64,000 bases of DNA from JAXLQL01 sp046331625 (GCA_046331625.1 JAXLQL010000020.1:62001-126000), one strand, 5' to 3'; shown: positions 1-9,205, counted from the first letter of the stretch. Notes: generated by a model from the letters alone, not told the origin. Numbers and translations are program-made.

Positions 1-704
1 CGATCGATCCTAACGGCGGCTCGTGCTATCGCATGACGTTCACGCCGCGCGACAAGTACGGCAACCTCCTCGGACCCGGCCGCACCGATGCATTCACCAT
101 CGCGGCGCAACCGGGGAGCACGCCTTCGAGCGGCGTCACCGATCTCGGCAACGGCTCGTACCAGGTGGACATCTGTTCCGATCCCGATTCGCTCGATCCG
201 CCGAAGTTCGGCATCGAGCAACCGGGCCGGCCGGCCGTAGTCGTCGGACCCTCGAACTTCACGTTGTTCACGCACAGCGTCACGTTCCTGTGCGGCGAGG
301 TGAAGGGCGATTGCTGCGGTTGCACGTCCGTGCAGCCGGGCCGCTACTCCACCGAGATCAACATCCACAACGCGACCGGAAAGACGGTGCCGGTGGCGAA
401 GCTGGTCACGCCGCTGGTGCTGGCCGGCGCGGTGTCGGGCCGTGAGCCGCAGTTCCGGACGCCTTCGGCGCGCGACCTCATCCGCCTGCCAGCGCACGCG
501 GCTACGATGGACGATTGCTGCCGGCTGCTCGAGTTGTTGCTCGGCGCGGCGCCGGCGGGTCCGGTGCCGTTCACGTCGGGAATTCTCGAGATCGTGAGCA
601 CGGTTCCGCTGTCGGTGACGGCAGTGTACACGGCGAGCGACGGGAGTGGCAGTGCGCCATCGATCTCGGTGACGCAGGTCGCGCCGAGGGTGCTTGTGAT
701 TTGA
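1..704 (+). CDS. C-terminal part of a secreted-type protein of unknown function (gene enters from the left edge)
   Basis: The reading frame is open from the first bases of the window and ends at TGA 702-704, so the true start lies to the left; the ATG at 33 is internal. The first ~90 residues (DKYGN, then GSYQVDI) have the pattern of a filamin/Ig-like beta-sandwich repeat. The rest contains a cysteine cluster (CGEVKGDCCGC) followed by EINIHN and a second Cys pair (MDDCCRLLELLLG), which looks like a separate compact domain. No catalytic motif is visible. Family and function are not recognised; an extracellular or surface role is inferred only from the Ig-like character. A GC-rich hairpin follows the stop. 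Confidence 0.6.
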   Translation, partial: IDPNGGSCYRMTFTPRDKYGNLLGPGRTDAFTIAAQPGSTPSSGVTDLGNGSYQVDICSDPDSLDPPKFGIEQPGRPAVVVGPSNFTLFTHSVTFLCGEVKGDCCGCTSVQPGRYSTEINIHNATGKTVPVAKLVTPLVLAGAVSGREPQFRTPSARDLIRLPAHAATMDDCCRLLELLLGAAPAGPVPFTSGILEIVSTVPLSVTAVYTASDGSGSAPSISVTQVAPRVLVI

Positions 705-710
705 TTGCGG

Positions 711-738
711 GCGCCCGGTGTCGAAAGGCGCCGGGCGC
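711..738. terminator. GC-rich hairpin after the first gene
   Basis: GCGCCCGG at 711-718 is perfectly complementary to CCGGGCGC at 731-738 across a 12-nt loop. It begins 7 bases after a stop codon. There is no T-tract, so factor-independent termination is uncertain; it may simply protect the mRNA 3' end. Confidence 0.4.
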
Positions 739-1100
739 TACAGATCCGTGCCGAAGGTGTAGTGGTCCAGGATTCGTCCGAGCAGCGGCGTCTGGTCTGC
801 CCATCTGCGGCACGGCTCTACTTGGAGCTCGTTTTGCGTGAAGGCATCGGCACGGCAGGCGATCCTATCCGTGCCGGCGTGAGGCGCGACATCTCGGTCA
901 AGGAGCAGCCAAGCCGCGCAGCCGCCGAATTCGACCAATGCTCCACGGGGCTACTATCTATCTACCGTTCGTTGCCGATGTTCTCGATAGGAAGGGCACA
1001 ACTTCCACGGGCAGATTCGTCCAATCCGGTCATTGCTTCATCCCTTGCGATTTTGCGCGATGATGTACCCACTGGAAGCTCCGGCGCGACAAAATGAAGA
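739..1100. other. Gene-free stretch, possibly a decayed coding remnant
   Basis: No convincing complete gene. The minus strand has a 66-codon open frame (738-938) whose protein-like end (ADAFTQNELQVEPCRRWADQ) could be the tail of a lost gene, but nothing in it is recognised and upstream support is missing. No RNA gene or repeat was seen. Confidence 0.3.
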
Positions 1101-1349
1101 ATGATGGAGAGAGTCATCCGCATCTTCCATGGCTTTGCGCAGGCCGAGGCAGCGGAGATTGCCGAGGATCAGGCAATGACTCCCGAACAGCGGATCGAGG
1201 TCATTCTCGAGTTGAGAGAACGGGTCGAACCGAATGCATCTCAGCAAGGACTTGAGAGAGTTTATCGAGTTACTCAACTCGAATGCCGACATCGATCTTC
1301 TGGTTCGGGCGAGTCCGCAAAATGCCGAATTCATAGTTCGCACCCTTGA
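1101..1349 (+). CDS. Small partner protein of a nucleotidyltransferase module, 3' end altered
   Basis: 82 codons. The first ~60 residues (MERVIRIFHGFAQAEAAE, then TPEQRIEVILELRER, ending LERVYRVTQ) match the pattern of a short protein that commonly precedes a small nucleotidyltransferase gene in acidobacteria and other high-GC bacteria, in a toxin-antitoxin-like arrangement. Family members normally stop soon after the ERVYRV segment. Here the frame runs on for ~20 unrelated residues and overlaps the next reading frame by >100 bases, suggesting that a deletion removed the natural stop. ATG 1104 is an equally good start. The role is inferred from the arrangement, not shown by a motif. Confidence 0.5.
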   Translation: MMERVIRIFHGFAQAEAAEIAEDQAMTPEQRIEVILELRERVEPNASQQGLERVYRVTQLECRHRSSGSGESAKCRIHSSHP

Positions 1350-1470
1350 CGCCTTCGGCTTCAAGAATTTGGGCGTGTTGCCAGATGACTTGTGCCGGCC
1401 AGCGCAAATCGTACAGTTAGGAGCGAAACCGAACCGGATTGACCTGATCACCTCGATAATCGGCGGATCG
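1234..1470 (+). pseudogene. Nucleotidyltransferase (AbiEii/DUF6036-like) remnant with internal deletion
   Basis: From ATG 1234 the frame reads MHLSKDLREFIELLNSN directly into ADIDLLVRASPQNAEF, then GVLPDDLCRPAQIVQLG and PNRIDLITSI. Intact homologues carry about 25 residues between LLNS and DIDLLV, including the GG(Y)A nucleotide-binding motif; that block is missing, so the active site is gone. After ~1470 the similarity stops and the frame runs by chance into the next gene. It is the second half of the small-protein/nucleotidyltransferase module starting at 1101, now non-functional. The family call rests on the conserved NRIDLLTSI and VQLG segments. Confidence 0.55.
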
Positions 1471-1518
1471 AAACCTGATATTCATTCCCCCGTAGCGGAC
1501 CCGTCTCATCATGGGACC

Positions 1519-2307
1519 ATGCTTCGAACCGCGGCTTTCCTGACCGCCCTCCCCCTCGCTGCCGCCACCGTCGGCGAAACCGACCGCATCATCCCCCTCA
1601 TCCACGACGGCGGCGGTTGGTCCACGCAAGTGACTATCGTCAACCTTGCCACCAAGCCCGCCCACATCATGGCCGCGTTCCAAACCGCACGCGGATTTCA
1701 GGAAGCGTGGAAACTGACGCTCACCGCGACCCAAGGCAAAGTCGACGCCGCTACCTTCGAAGCGACCCTCGCCCCCGGAGCCGTAACCATCGTCGAAACC
1801 AGCGGCGCGCCCACCGAGCTTACGCGCGGCTTCGCCGACATCATCGAGTTCAATGACCTTCCCCTCGGCGCCTTCGCCCGCCTGATCAAACGCGAAAATG
1901 GCCAAGTGGTGCAGAGTCTCACCGTTCCGCGATCGCCTGCCCACGAAAGCCGCTCGGTCGTCGCCATCGATCTCTCTGACCCCGCCAACTCCCACGAGCT
2001 CATCTGGGTCTCGCCCACCACCAACACCATCCTCGATCTGACCTTCCGTTCCGATACCGGCGCCGTAATTCTTACTGACCAGATCGCCTTCACGCGATCG
2101 CAAATCATCGCCAACGTGCTCCTCGAGTGGCCGCGCCTCGCCGGTTTCCGCGGAACGCTCGAGTGGAAGGTCTCGTTTCCCACAGCGGACCGGTACGAAG
2201 AACGCATCCTCGCCGCCGCATCGCTCTGGAGCCGCAACGGCCAATCGTGGGCATCTCAGAACGCTCTCACGCTGCCCGGCGATCAACGCAGCCCGAGTCC
2301 TTATTGA
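1519..2307 (+). CDS. Secreted protein of unknown function with a DGGGW-type beta-sandwich domain
   Basis: 262 residues starting at ATG 1519, chosen because it is followed by a clear signal peptide (MLRTAAFLTALPLAAATVGE); the frame is open upstream only because of the nucleotidyltransferase remnant. The first mature segment, IIPLIHDGGGWSTQVTIVNL, is a pattern seen repeatedly in Solibacter-type surface proteins and is probably a beta-sandwich. A second, similar half follows (TLEWKVSFPTADRYEERIL). No enzymatic motif is seen. It ends 2 bases before the mreD stop codon, so it converges with the mre operon. Periplasmic or surface location is inferred from the signal peptide. Confidence 0.65.
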   Translation: MLRTAAFLTALPLAAATVGETDRIIPLIHDGGGWSTQVTIVNLATKPAHIMAAFQTARGFQEAWKLTLTATQGKVDAATFEATLAPGAVTIVETSGAPTELTRGFADIIEFNDLPLGAFARLIKRENGQVVQSLTVPRSPAHESRSVVAIDLSDPANSHELIWVSPTTNTILDLTFRSDTGAVILTDQIAFTRSQIIANVLLEWPRLAGFRGTLEWKVSFPTADRYEERILAAASLWSRNGQSWASQNALTLPGDQRSPSPY

Positions 2308-2309
2308 AG

Positions 2310-2834
2310 CTACAGCCGGTCCAGCAACCCGAACAGCGACGCCGCCACCAGCCCATTCAACACGCTGAACACCACCACTTCCCCCAACCCGAACGGTAGC
2401 GCCTGCGTCAGCAGCGTCCCCACCAGAATCCAATACGTCACCTGGTGAAAGAAGTAGAAGAACGCGCCCAGCCCGAACCGGATCACGCGATTGTCCGTAT
2501 CCACGCGCTGGCTGATCGACGCCGCGAAGTAACCCACCAGCGTCTTCACGATCCCGAAGATCCCGATCGGCTGATACGAAAATGCGTCCTGCGTCAGCCC
2601 GATCACGCACCCCGCCAGCAACCCCGCGATCGGCTGCCTCCAAGACAGCGCGAAGTAGATCGTCACCAGCAGCGGCAGCTCGAGAAACGAAAGGTACGTC
2701 AGAAACCGCGGAGCGTAGACCTGGAACAGAATCGCCACCAGCGGCACCGCGATCAGCGCGAGGGGCCGGGTCCGGAACCGCGGACGTTGCCGTGCGCGCG
2801 TGCCAATGAGGCGATCGGAGGAGAAGTCCGTCAT
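2310..2834 (-). CDS. mreD: Rod shape-determining protein MreD
   Basis: 174 residues, about the usual MreD length, with five or so hydrophobic segments (for example LIAVPLVAILFQVYA and GLGEVVVFSVLNGLVAASLF). MreD is the small membrane component of the MreBCD elongasome that guides lateral cell-wall synthesis in rods. The start overlaps the mreC stop by 4 bases (ATGA), which indicates translational coupling and fixes the start. The gene order mreB-mreC-mreD is canonical, but the usual followers mrdA (PBP2) and rodA are absent; mreD instead meets a convergent secreted-protein gene. Confidence 0.9.
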   Translation of the reverse strand: MTDFSSDRLIGTRARQRPRFRTRPLALIAVPLVAILFQVYAPRFLTYLSFLELPLLVTIYFALSWRQPIAGLLAGCVIGLTQDAFSYQPIGIFGIVKTLVGYFAASISQRVDTDNRVIRFGLGAFFYFFHQVTYWILVGTLLTQALPFGLGEVVVFSVLNGLVAASLFGLLDRL

Positions 2835-3895
2835 TGCTGCCCGGAACCGGTCTCCGGAGGCGGCGGAGCCGCTTGCGCTCCTTCCGAAGGCGCAGGAGCG
2901 CTCGATCCTGCCGCCGCCGGTGCGGGAATGCCTTTGTGCCGCTCCATCACCTTGTCGGCTTCCGTGGAAAGCGTCTTCCGCGCGGCGCGATCCGCCTCAG
3001 CAGCGGACTTCGGTTCGGGCGGCGGCGGAGGCAGCATGTGCAGCGCCTGGCTCGCGTCGAGCGCATCGGGAATCTGCTGATGCACGCCTTCCAGCACCAC
3101 CAACACTTCCTCTAGCCCGCGCTGCAATCCGCTCGGCTCCACAAAGACTTCCTTGTAGAAGATCTTGCCTGGTCGAACGGTCTTCACTCGGCCTACTGGA
3201 AGCCCCTTCGGGAAGACACGGTCGTCACCGGAAGTGAACAGCCATTCGCCCACTTCTAGCTTCTCTTCGTTTTGAATATACTCCACCGTGCACAGCGGAC
3301 TGCCCTGGCCCTTCAGCGTTCCATGCACCCGGTTCTTCTGCGAAATCACGCCCGCCGCGAACGTGCCATCGAAAACGAGCAGCACCTGTGACCCGCTCGG
3401 ATACGCCGCCGAGATCTTGCCCACAATCCCATCGGGCGTGATCACGGCCATCCCCTTCTTCACTCCATCGTTGGTCCCGCGATCCACCAGCACAACCTTC
3501 GCTCCGGCGCCCGTACCCGCACCCACCACGCGAGCCGCCAGATAGCGGTTCGGGCTCTTTTGCAGGAACAGCGCGAGCGCACGCGCGCGGTCGGCCGTGG
3601 CCAACTCGGTTCGCAGATATTGATTCTCGAGCTTGAGCTTGTCCAGCTCTTGCTGCAGTTGGCGATTGTGATCGGCGGCGCGTGCAAGATCGGCGTAGTT
3701 GTCGAGCACGCCGATCGTGTTCGCGCGCACGCCTTCGATCAGCCGCGCCACCGGCATGAACCCCGACACCGACCACACCCGGATCAGCTCCACGTCTTGC
3801 CGCGTGCGCACCTGCCAAGCCAATAGGAACAGTTGCGCTCCCAGTACGAGTGAGAGCACGGTCACGTTTTTGTAGCGGTTGAGGATGAATTCCAC
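2831..3895 (-). CDS. mreC: Rod shape-determining protein MreC
   Basis: 354 residues: an N-terminal membrane anchor (VTVLSLVLGAQLFLLAWQV), a coiled coil at about residues 65-110 rich in Gln/Leu/Glu, then the two-lobed beta domain typical of MreC (VVGAGTGAGAKVVLVDRG, later FPKGLPVGRV). MreC is a periplasmic scaffold linking MreB to penicillin-binding proteins. The last ~70 residues are a Pro/Ala-rich tail (PPPPPEPKSAAEAD, PAPAAAGSSAPAPSEG) beyond the conserved domain, an extension common in this phylum and probably disordered. It lies between mreB and mreD in one operon. Confidence 0.92.
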   Translation of the reverse strand: MEFILNRYKNVTVLSLVLGAQLFLLAWQVRTRQDVELIRVWSVSGFMPVARLIEGVRANTIGVLDNYADLARAADHNRQLQQELDKLKLENQYLRTELATADRARALALFLQKSPNRYLAARVVGAGTGAGAKVVLVDRGTNDGVKKGMAVITPDGIVGKISAAYPSGSQVLLVFDGTFAAGVISQKNRVHGTLKGQGSPLCTVEYIQNEEKLEVGEWLFTSGDDRVFPKGLPVGRVKTVRPGKIFYKEVFVEPSGLQRGLEEVLVVLEGVHQQIPDALDASQALHMLPPPPPEPKSAAEADRAARKTLSTEADKVMERHKGIPAPAAAGSSAPAPSEGAQAAPPPPETGSGQQ

Positions 3896-3933
3896 GTCCG
3901 CTCCCGTTCAGCGATCCCTTTCGTTCCGCCTCG

Positions 3934-4959
3934 TCAATCGATGGCGATCCGGCGGAGCAGCTTGAAGTCGGTCAACATCTTCCCTGTTCCTAAGACTACG
4001 CTTGCCAGAGGGTCTTCCGCAATCGATACCGGCAATCCGGTCTCTTCGCGGATCCGTTTGTCGAGATTCTTCAGCAGCGCGCCGCCGCCGGTGAGCACGA
4101 TGCCGCGGTCGCTGATGTCCGCGCTCAACTCGGGCGGCGTCCGTTCGAGCGCCACGCGGATCGCGTTCAGGATCGTCGCCACGCACTCGGAGATCGCCTC
4201 GCGGATTTCGCTGTCGTCGATGGTGATCGTCTTGGGCACGCCTTCGATCAGGTTGCGCCCCTTGATCTCCATGGTCAGCGGCTTGTCCAGCTCGAACGCC
4301 GAGCCGATCTGCATCTTGATCTGCTCCGCGGTGCGCTCGCCGATCAGCAGGTTGTACTTGCGCTTGAGATATTGGATGATCGCTTCGTCGATCTCGTTGC
4401 CCGCCACGCGCACCGAGCGCGAGTAAACGATGCCCGAGAGTGAAATCACCGCCACGTCGGTTGTGCCGCCGCCGATATCCACCACCATGTTGCCGCTGGG
4501 TTCGGTGATCGGCAGGCCCGCGCCGATCGCGGCCACCATCGCCTGCTCCACCAAGTGGACTTCGCTCGCCTTGGCCCGATACGCCGAGTCAATCACGGCG
4601 CGCTTTTCCACTTGTGTGATCTCGCTCGGAACGCCGATGACGATCCGCGGATGCACCAGCATCTTGCGCCCGTGCGCCTTCTGGATGAAGTAGTTGAGCA
4701 TCCGCTCGGTAACTTTGAAGTCGGCGATCACGCCGTCTTTCATGGGGCGAATCGCGACGATGTTGCCGGGCGTGCGCCCCAACATCTCCTTGGCTTCGCG
4801 GCCCACGGCTTCCACTTCGCCGTTGGTCTTGTTGATCGCGACGATCGAAGGTTCATTGACCACGATCCCCCGGCCCTTTGCGTAGACGAGCGTGTTCGCC
4901 GTCCCCAGATCAATGGCCAAATCCGAGGAAAAGAGACTGAATAGAGACCGAAAGATCAT
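3934..4959 (-). CDS. mreB: Rod shape-determining actin-like ATPase MreB
   Basis: 341 residues from ATG 4959; an in-frame ATG at 4992 would add 11 residues (MQPSAPRVWLF) not expected in MreB, so the internal start MIFRSLFSLF is chosen, giving the membrane-binding amphipathic N-terminus. Actin-fold nucleotide motifs are present: phosphate 1 (DLAIDLGTANTLVY), phosphate 2 (MVVDIGGGTTDVAVIS), adenosine (GIVLTGGGALLKNLD). It polymerises under the inner membrane and directs the elongasome. It is the first gene of mreBCD; ~200 bases of leader precede it and presumably hold the operon promoter. Confidence 0.96.
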   Translation of the reverse strand: MIFRSLFSLFSSDLAIDLGTANTLVYAKGRGIVVNEPSIVAINKTNGEVEAVGREAKEMLGRTPGNIVAIRPMKDGVIADFKVTERMLNYFIQKAHGRKMLVHPRIVIGVPSEITQVEKRAVIDSAYRAKASEVHLVEQAMVAAIGAGLPITEPSGNMVVDIGGGTTDVAVISLSGIVYSRSVRVAGNEIDEAIIQYLKRKYNLLIGERTAEQIKMQIGSAFELDKPLTMEIKGRNLIEGVPKTITIDDSEIREAISECVATILNAIRVALERTPPELSADISDRGIVLTGGGALLKNLDKRIREETGLPVSIAEDPLASVVLGTGKMLTDFKLLRRIAID

Positions 4960-5224
4960 GAAGAGCCACACGCGCGGTGCGCTAGGCTGCACCAGTCGAC
5001 TGACAAGGTCGCGAGCAGCCGGGGCTTACCACGGAACCTGATTTGGACACACCACCCCCGGATTTTGCTCTCTGAGCGCGACTCTTTGATTACCGCCAAG
5101 TCAGTACAACTAGAGCAAGCTACAGCGTAGCATAGGGTCCCGGAACGGGCAACCCGCGTCTGCCGCTTAGTTCAACAAAAACAAGGTGCTTGACGTGTTC
5201 TGGGGCATGGTGTCAGTACTGTGA

Positions 5225-5817
5225 ATCGTGGACCTCGGTGCCCGAAACAGACCATCTTTGCGCACCAGCAGGCGTGACTTTCGACGCCACACGGCAATCC
5301 GTGAAGCCGCACTCGAATGCCTGGTGAAGGCCGGTCCACGCGAAGACCGGTGGATACTGCTCGCCGCGCGGCATGATCGGATAGCCCCCGAGCGTGCCGT
5401 ATCCTTGCGACTTCGCCCACTTCGCCGCAGCTGCGAGTGAGTTGGCGCGCAAGCCCGTGGCCTTGATACGCCTTGGCGATGGGAAGAAGCAAGTGACGCT
5501 CCATACCGGCTTTTCATCCGGAGGCGCGTCCGCGTGCGGGCGAGATAAGTGAACTGCGAGCGCGGCGCGCAGACGGAGATCCACCCCACTGGCTCATCGT
5601 GCCGTGGAACGCGAGCGTGCTTCTCCTGGTTGCCGGACTCGACCAGCGCACGTAGCGCCTGCCGATTCCCTTCGCCCTTTGCTTTTGTAGTCCGCGCGTG
5701 GGGCGCGCCAAGTCATATGCACCAGCACGCCGCAGGCTGCCACGGGGTCCGGAACAGGGTTTCGAGCGCGGAGAAGTTGGCGGCGGTCAACGGCGCAAAG
5801 GTGAAGCGCGAAGCCAT
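5225..5817 (-). pseudogene. GNAT-family N-acetyltransferase broken by several frameshifts
   Basis: No single frame is intact, but pieces in three frames join into one GNAT protein in order: MASRFTFAPLTAANFSALET from ATG 5817, then the CWC segment, WRAPRADYKSKG, EGNRQALRALVESG, PVGWISVCAPRSQFTYLARTR, EKPVWSVTCFF, and finally a tail with ATGLRANSLAAAAKWAK, GYGTLGGYPI and FAWTGLHQAFE. This is the order in the GNAT group with CWC near the N-terminus and a WTG-containing C-terminus. There is also an in-frame TGA just after CWC. The residues stay well conserved across each shift, so the damage is recent or is sequencing error. It lies in a gene-poor gap between mreB and the SIS gene. Confidence 0.65.
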
Positions 5818-5873
5818 GGTTCGGCCAGTATACGATGCGGCGGCGCGAGCGGAGCACCACCTGTTACCCTCGA

Positions 5874-6924
5874 ATGATCATGCCGATGATGCTCGACGAG
5901 ATTCGCCAGCAGCCGGACGTGCTGACCGTACGCTGCGCTGAATCGCCGGCCGTGGTGGACGCCTTGCGCGCGCGCTTGGAAAGCAGAAACGCGGCTCATC
6001 ATCCTCACCGCGCGCGGCACCTCCGACAACGCCGCGCACTCCTACTGCCATTCGCTCGAGATCTCCACCGGCATCCCCGTGGCCATGGCCGCGCCGTCGA
6101 TTTTCACGCTCTACGGTGCCACTGTCAACTCCGCGACGCGCTGGTGGTCGGCATCTCGCAATCAGGCGAGTCCACCGACACTAACCTCGTGCTCGAACGC
6201 GCCAAGGCGCAGGGCGCGCTCACCGTCGCCATCACGAATGAAGCCGACAGCACGCTGAAGCTGGCCGAAGTGGTGTTGTTGAAAGGCTACCGCGAACGCG
6301 TCGCCGCCACCAAGACTTACACCGGCCAGATGCTGATGCTCTATCTGCTGGCGTATGCGCTGGGCGCCCGATTTCACTCGATGACTTACGCCGAATGCCC
6401 GCCTGGACCGACGCTGCTCAAGCTCGAGAACGACATTACCACCGCGACGCGCTACCGCTTCATGGACCACGGTGGTGGCCTACTTTCGCGGCCTCAACTA
6501 CGCCAATGCCTTCTGCTCGCACTCGAAATTGATGGAAACGTGCTACATCGTGGCTGAGCGCTTCTCATCCGCCGACTTCCTGCACGGCCCCATTGCAATG
6601 GTCGGGTCGTCGTTCCCGGTGTTCCTGTTCACTCCGGGAGGCGTCACCTGGACCTCGATGCACCAGATCCTCGACAAGCTCCGCGACGCGGGCGCCGAAA
6701 TGCTGCTCATCACGGACCGGTCGAATCCGGATGCGATCGATCTCGGCCTGCGGACCGTGTGCATTCCGGCGCGGTTGACGCATACTGGTCCGTTGCCGGA
6801 AGAGGTCTTCACGCCGATCCCGTATATCGTCCCGGCGCAGTTGTTCGCGGCGGCGTTGGCGCAGGAGAAGGGGTTGAATCCCGACCAACCACGGGGACTG
6901 TCGAAGGTCACCCGCACACTGTAA
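5874..6924 (+). pseudogene. SIS-domain sugar-phosphate isomerase/deaminase (GlmS C-terminal-like), frameshifted
   Basis: Begins at ATG 5874, 5886 or 5889 (MLDEIRQQPDVL). Homology is continuous but changes frame three times: near 5980 (into TRLIILTARGTSDNAAHSYC), near 6130 (back to LRDALVVGISQSGESTDTN) and near 6465 (into FRGLNYANAFCSHSKLMET, ending KGLNPDQPRGLSKVTRTL). Two SIS domains are visible: first GTSDNAAH and SQSGES, second LNYANAF and SADFLHGP. The glutaminase domain of full GlmS is absent, so the parent enzyme was a ~345-residue GlmS-like isomerase or NagB-II-type deaminase acting on glucosamine-6-phosphate. As given it cannot make a full protein; assembly error is a real alternative. 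Confidence 0.7.
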
Positions 6925-6928
6925 GAAC

Positions 6929-8815
6929 TCAGTTAGTTACCGCCATCGCATCCCCTTCTCCGGGTGCCAAGAACAAATTCGCCTCGAGCCCATGCTGGCG
7001 CGTATACAACTCCCAGTAACGCCCCCGCGCCTCGTACAGCGATGCGTGATTGCCACGCTCGACAATCTCGCCGCCCTCCACCACCAGGATCTGGTCGCAT
7101 CGCCGAATCGTCGAAAGCCGATGCGCAATCACGAACGTCGTCCTCCCCTTCATCAGATACGACAAGCCTTCCTGGATCATCGCTTCCGACTCCGAGTCGA
7201 GACTCGACGTCGCCTCATCGAGAATCAGAATCCGCGGTTCCGCCAGAATCGCCCGCGCGATCGAAACCCGCTGCCGCTGCCCTCCGGAAAGCTTCACCCC
7301 GCGCTCGCCCACAACCGTATCGTATCCATCGGGAAACTTCTCCGCGAACTCGTCCACCCGCGCGATCCTGCACGCACGCAGCAGTTCCTCCTCGGTCGCA
7401 TCGGGCCGCGCGAACGCAATATTCTCGCGGATCGACCCATCGAACAAGAACGTCTCCTGCAACACCACGCCGAGTTGCGCCCGATACGACTCGAGATGCA
7501 CCGTGGAAAGATCGATTCCATCCACCCTCACCTGGCCCTGCTGCGGCTTATGAAACGCAGCTACCAACCCGATGATGGTCGACTTGCCTGATCCCGACGA
7601 ACCCACCAGCGCCGTCGCCGTTCCGGGCCGCGAAACGAAGCTTACGCCTTTCAGCACCGGCTTCCCTTCTTCGTATTGGAAATGCACGTCTTCGAACTCC
7701 ACCGTGCCATCGATCGGCCCGATCGCCCGAACGCGGTTCGGATCCGTGTCTTCCCGCATTTCGCGGAGCACTTCGCGTGTGCGCTCGAGTCCGGCAAGCG
7801 CTTCCGTCAACTGCGTCCCGATGCCGACGATGCCGAACACGGGCGCCACCAGAAACGCCAGAAACGCGGTGAACGTGACGAATCCGCCGGTTGTCAGTTC
7901 GCCCGTCAGCACCTTTCCTCCACCGATGTACATCACCACGGCGCCAACAATTCCCATCAGGATTGTGGCCGACAAGCTCATCATCGACATCCCCGTGAGC
8001 GACCGCAGCACGTTGTCGAGCAACCGGTCCACGCCTTTCGAAAACACCGCCTCCTCGCGTTCCTCGGCGTGGTAGCCCTTCACCACCCGCACGCCGCCCA
8101 GCGACTCGGTCAGCCGGCCGGTCACTTCGGCATAGATCTGGCCGCGCTCCCGGAAAATGGGGCGCAGGTGGCGAAACGCATATTGGAGTCCGCCGCCGAA
8201 AACGATCACCACGCCGAGCGTAATGCCGGTCATCGTCGCCGAGATCCGCATCAGGACCACCACTGCGAACATCGCTGCCATCAGGCCGCCGACGAGTTCG
8301 ATCAGTCCGGTGCCGATGAGATTGCGGACCCCTTCCACGTCATTCATGATGCGCGAAACAAGAACGCCGCTTTTGTTTGAATCAAAATACGATACCGGCA
8401 GCCGGCCCACGTGCATCTGGACCTTGCGCCGCATCTCGGCAATCAGCCGTTGCGCGGCCTTCGAGAGCAATTGCGTGAGGGTGAACGACGTCACACCTTG
8501 GATCAGCGTTGCGGCCACCACCGCCCCCACCAACGGCAGCAGAAGCCCCGTCTGCTTCTTGCCCATCACGTCGTCGATCAGGTATTTGGTGGAAGCGGGC
8601 AGCACGAGTCCGCACAGCCGGTTGATTATCATGAGCGCCAGCCCGAGTGAAAGCAACCCGGCACGCGGCTTCACCATCTCCCAGATGTCGGGAAGGATGG
8701 CGCGCAGCCGCTCCGATTTCGGCGTCGTGTTCTTGGTCTGCGAGAGTTCGGCCCCGTGGAGGGCGGCGCGGTGGCGCCCCGGCCTTCCCTCTGCTCTGCG
8801 CCCGTGAGGCATCAT
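6929..8815 (-). CDS. MsbA-like ABC exporter (membrane domain fused to ATPase)
   Basis: 628 residues. A soluble N-terminal extension of ~45 residues is followed by a six-helix type-I exporter domain (starting near LLSLGLALMIINRLCGLVL) and a C-terminal ATPase: Walker A GSSGSGKST, Q-loop VVLQETFLFDGS, signature LSGGQRQRVSIARAIL, Walker B ILILDEATSSLD, H-loop IAHRLST. It should act as a homodimer in the inner membrane exporting lipid A-type lipids, drugs or peptides; the substrate cannot be read from sequence. The two adjacent ATGs at 8815/8812 are both possible starts, and the true start could be downstream near LSQTKNTTP. Stop codons of this gene and the SIS gene are only 4 bases apart (convergent). 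Confidence 0.9.
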   Translation of the reverse strand: MMPHGRRAEGRPGRHRAALHGAELSQTKNTTPKSERLRAILPDIWEMVKPRAGLLSLGLALMIINRLCGLVLPASTKYLIDDVMGKKQTGLLLPLVGAVVAATLIQGVTSFTLTQLLSKAAQRLIAEMRRKVQMHVGRLPVSYFDSNKSGVLVSRIMNDVEGVRNLIGTGLIELVGGLMAAMFAVVVLMRISATMTGITLGVVIVFGGGLQYAFRHLRPIFRERGQIYAEVTGRLTESLGGVRVVKGYHAEEREEAVFSKGVDRLLDNVLRSLTGMSMMSLSATILMGIVGAVVMYIGGGKVLTGELTTGGFVTFTAFLAFLVAPVFGIVGIGTQLTEALAGLERTREVLREMREDTDPNRVRAIGPIDGTVEFEDVHFQYEEGKPVLKGVSFVSRPGTATALVGSSGSGKSTIIGLVAAFHKPQQGQVRVDGIDLSTVHLESYRAQLGVVLQETFLFDGSIRENIAFARPDATEEELLRACRIARVDEFAEKFPDGYDTVVGERGVKLSGGQRQRVSIARAILAEPRILILDEATSSLDSESEAMIQEGLSYLMKGRTTFVIAHRLSTIRRCDQILVVEGGEIVERGNHASLYEARGRYWELYTRQHGLEANLFLAPGEGDAMAVTN

Positions 8816-8835
8816 TCTTCTATGATGCGGTGCGG

Positions 8836-9205
8836 CAGCGGGTTGCCGCTACTGGACGAACGGCGAGGATACCCACCCGGCGCGCATCAAGCTCCGCTTC
8901 CGATGAATGAATTCGGTTTCCTCTTGCTCGAGCCGGAGCCAGCAGTGTCTTGACAGGCTCGAACAGTACGCCGATCTAAGAACCGCACGCTTGCTGTGTA
9001 GAAACTGAAGACAGCACCAGCAACGCCCAGTTCGGTGAGGGCGAAACGCCGGTGCCGCCGGCCCTCCCCAACTTGAGGTCACAATCTGTGACCTCAAGTG
9101 TCGCGTCTCCTCTTCGGTGAGCTGGAACATGAAGGCTTCCGGGCCGGTCCATGTTGCGGCGCACCGCCATTGAGCGCCTTCGTCTGGACCGCATACGGCC
9201 TTCCA
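8836..9205 (-). pseudogene. Decayed partial tandem copy of the ORF6N gene
   Basis: This stretch is a diverged copy of the ORF6N gene and its 3' flank: the same flank (GCCGCTA then GGA then GAACGGCGAGG) and the same coding blocks appear here and again from about 9217. Recognisable pieces include VRRNMDR, MFQLTEEETRHLRSQIVTSS and LLVLSSVSTQ. Compared with the intact copy it lacks about 110 bases covering the IMRTFVRIRQLL-VARHLARHD part, has several frame changes, and begins only at about residue 40. It is therefore non-functional and probably arose by tandem duplication followed by deletion. Confidence 0.65.

Noticed and set aside
705..1097. 130-codon plus-strand frame
   Set aside because: Starts at TTG right after a stop inside a hairpin, has no domain and no ribosome site.
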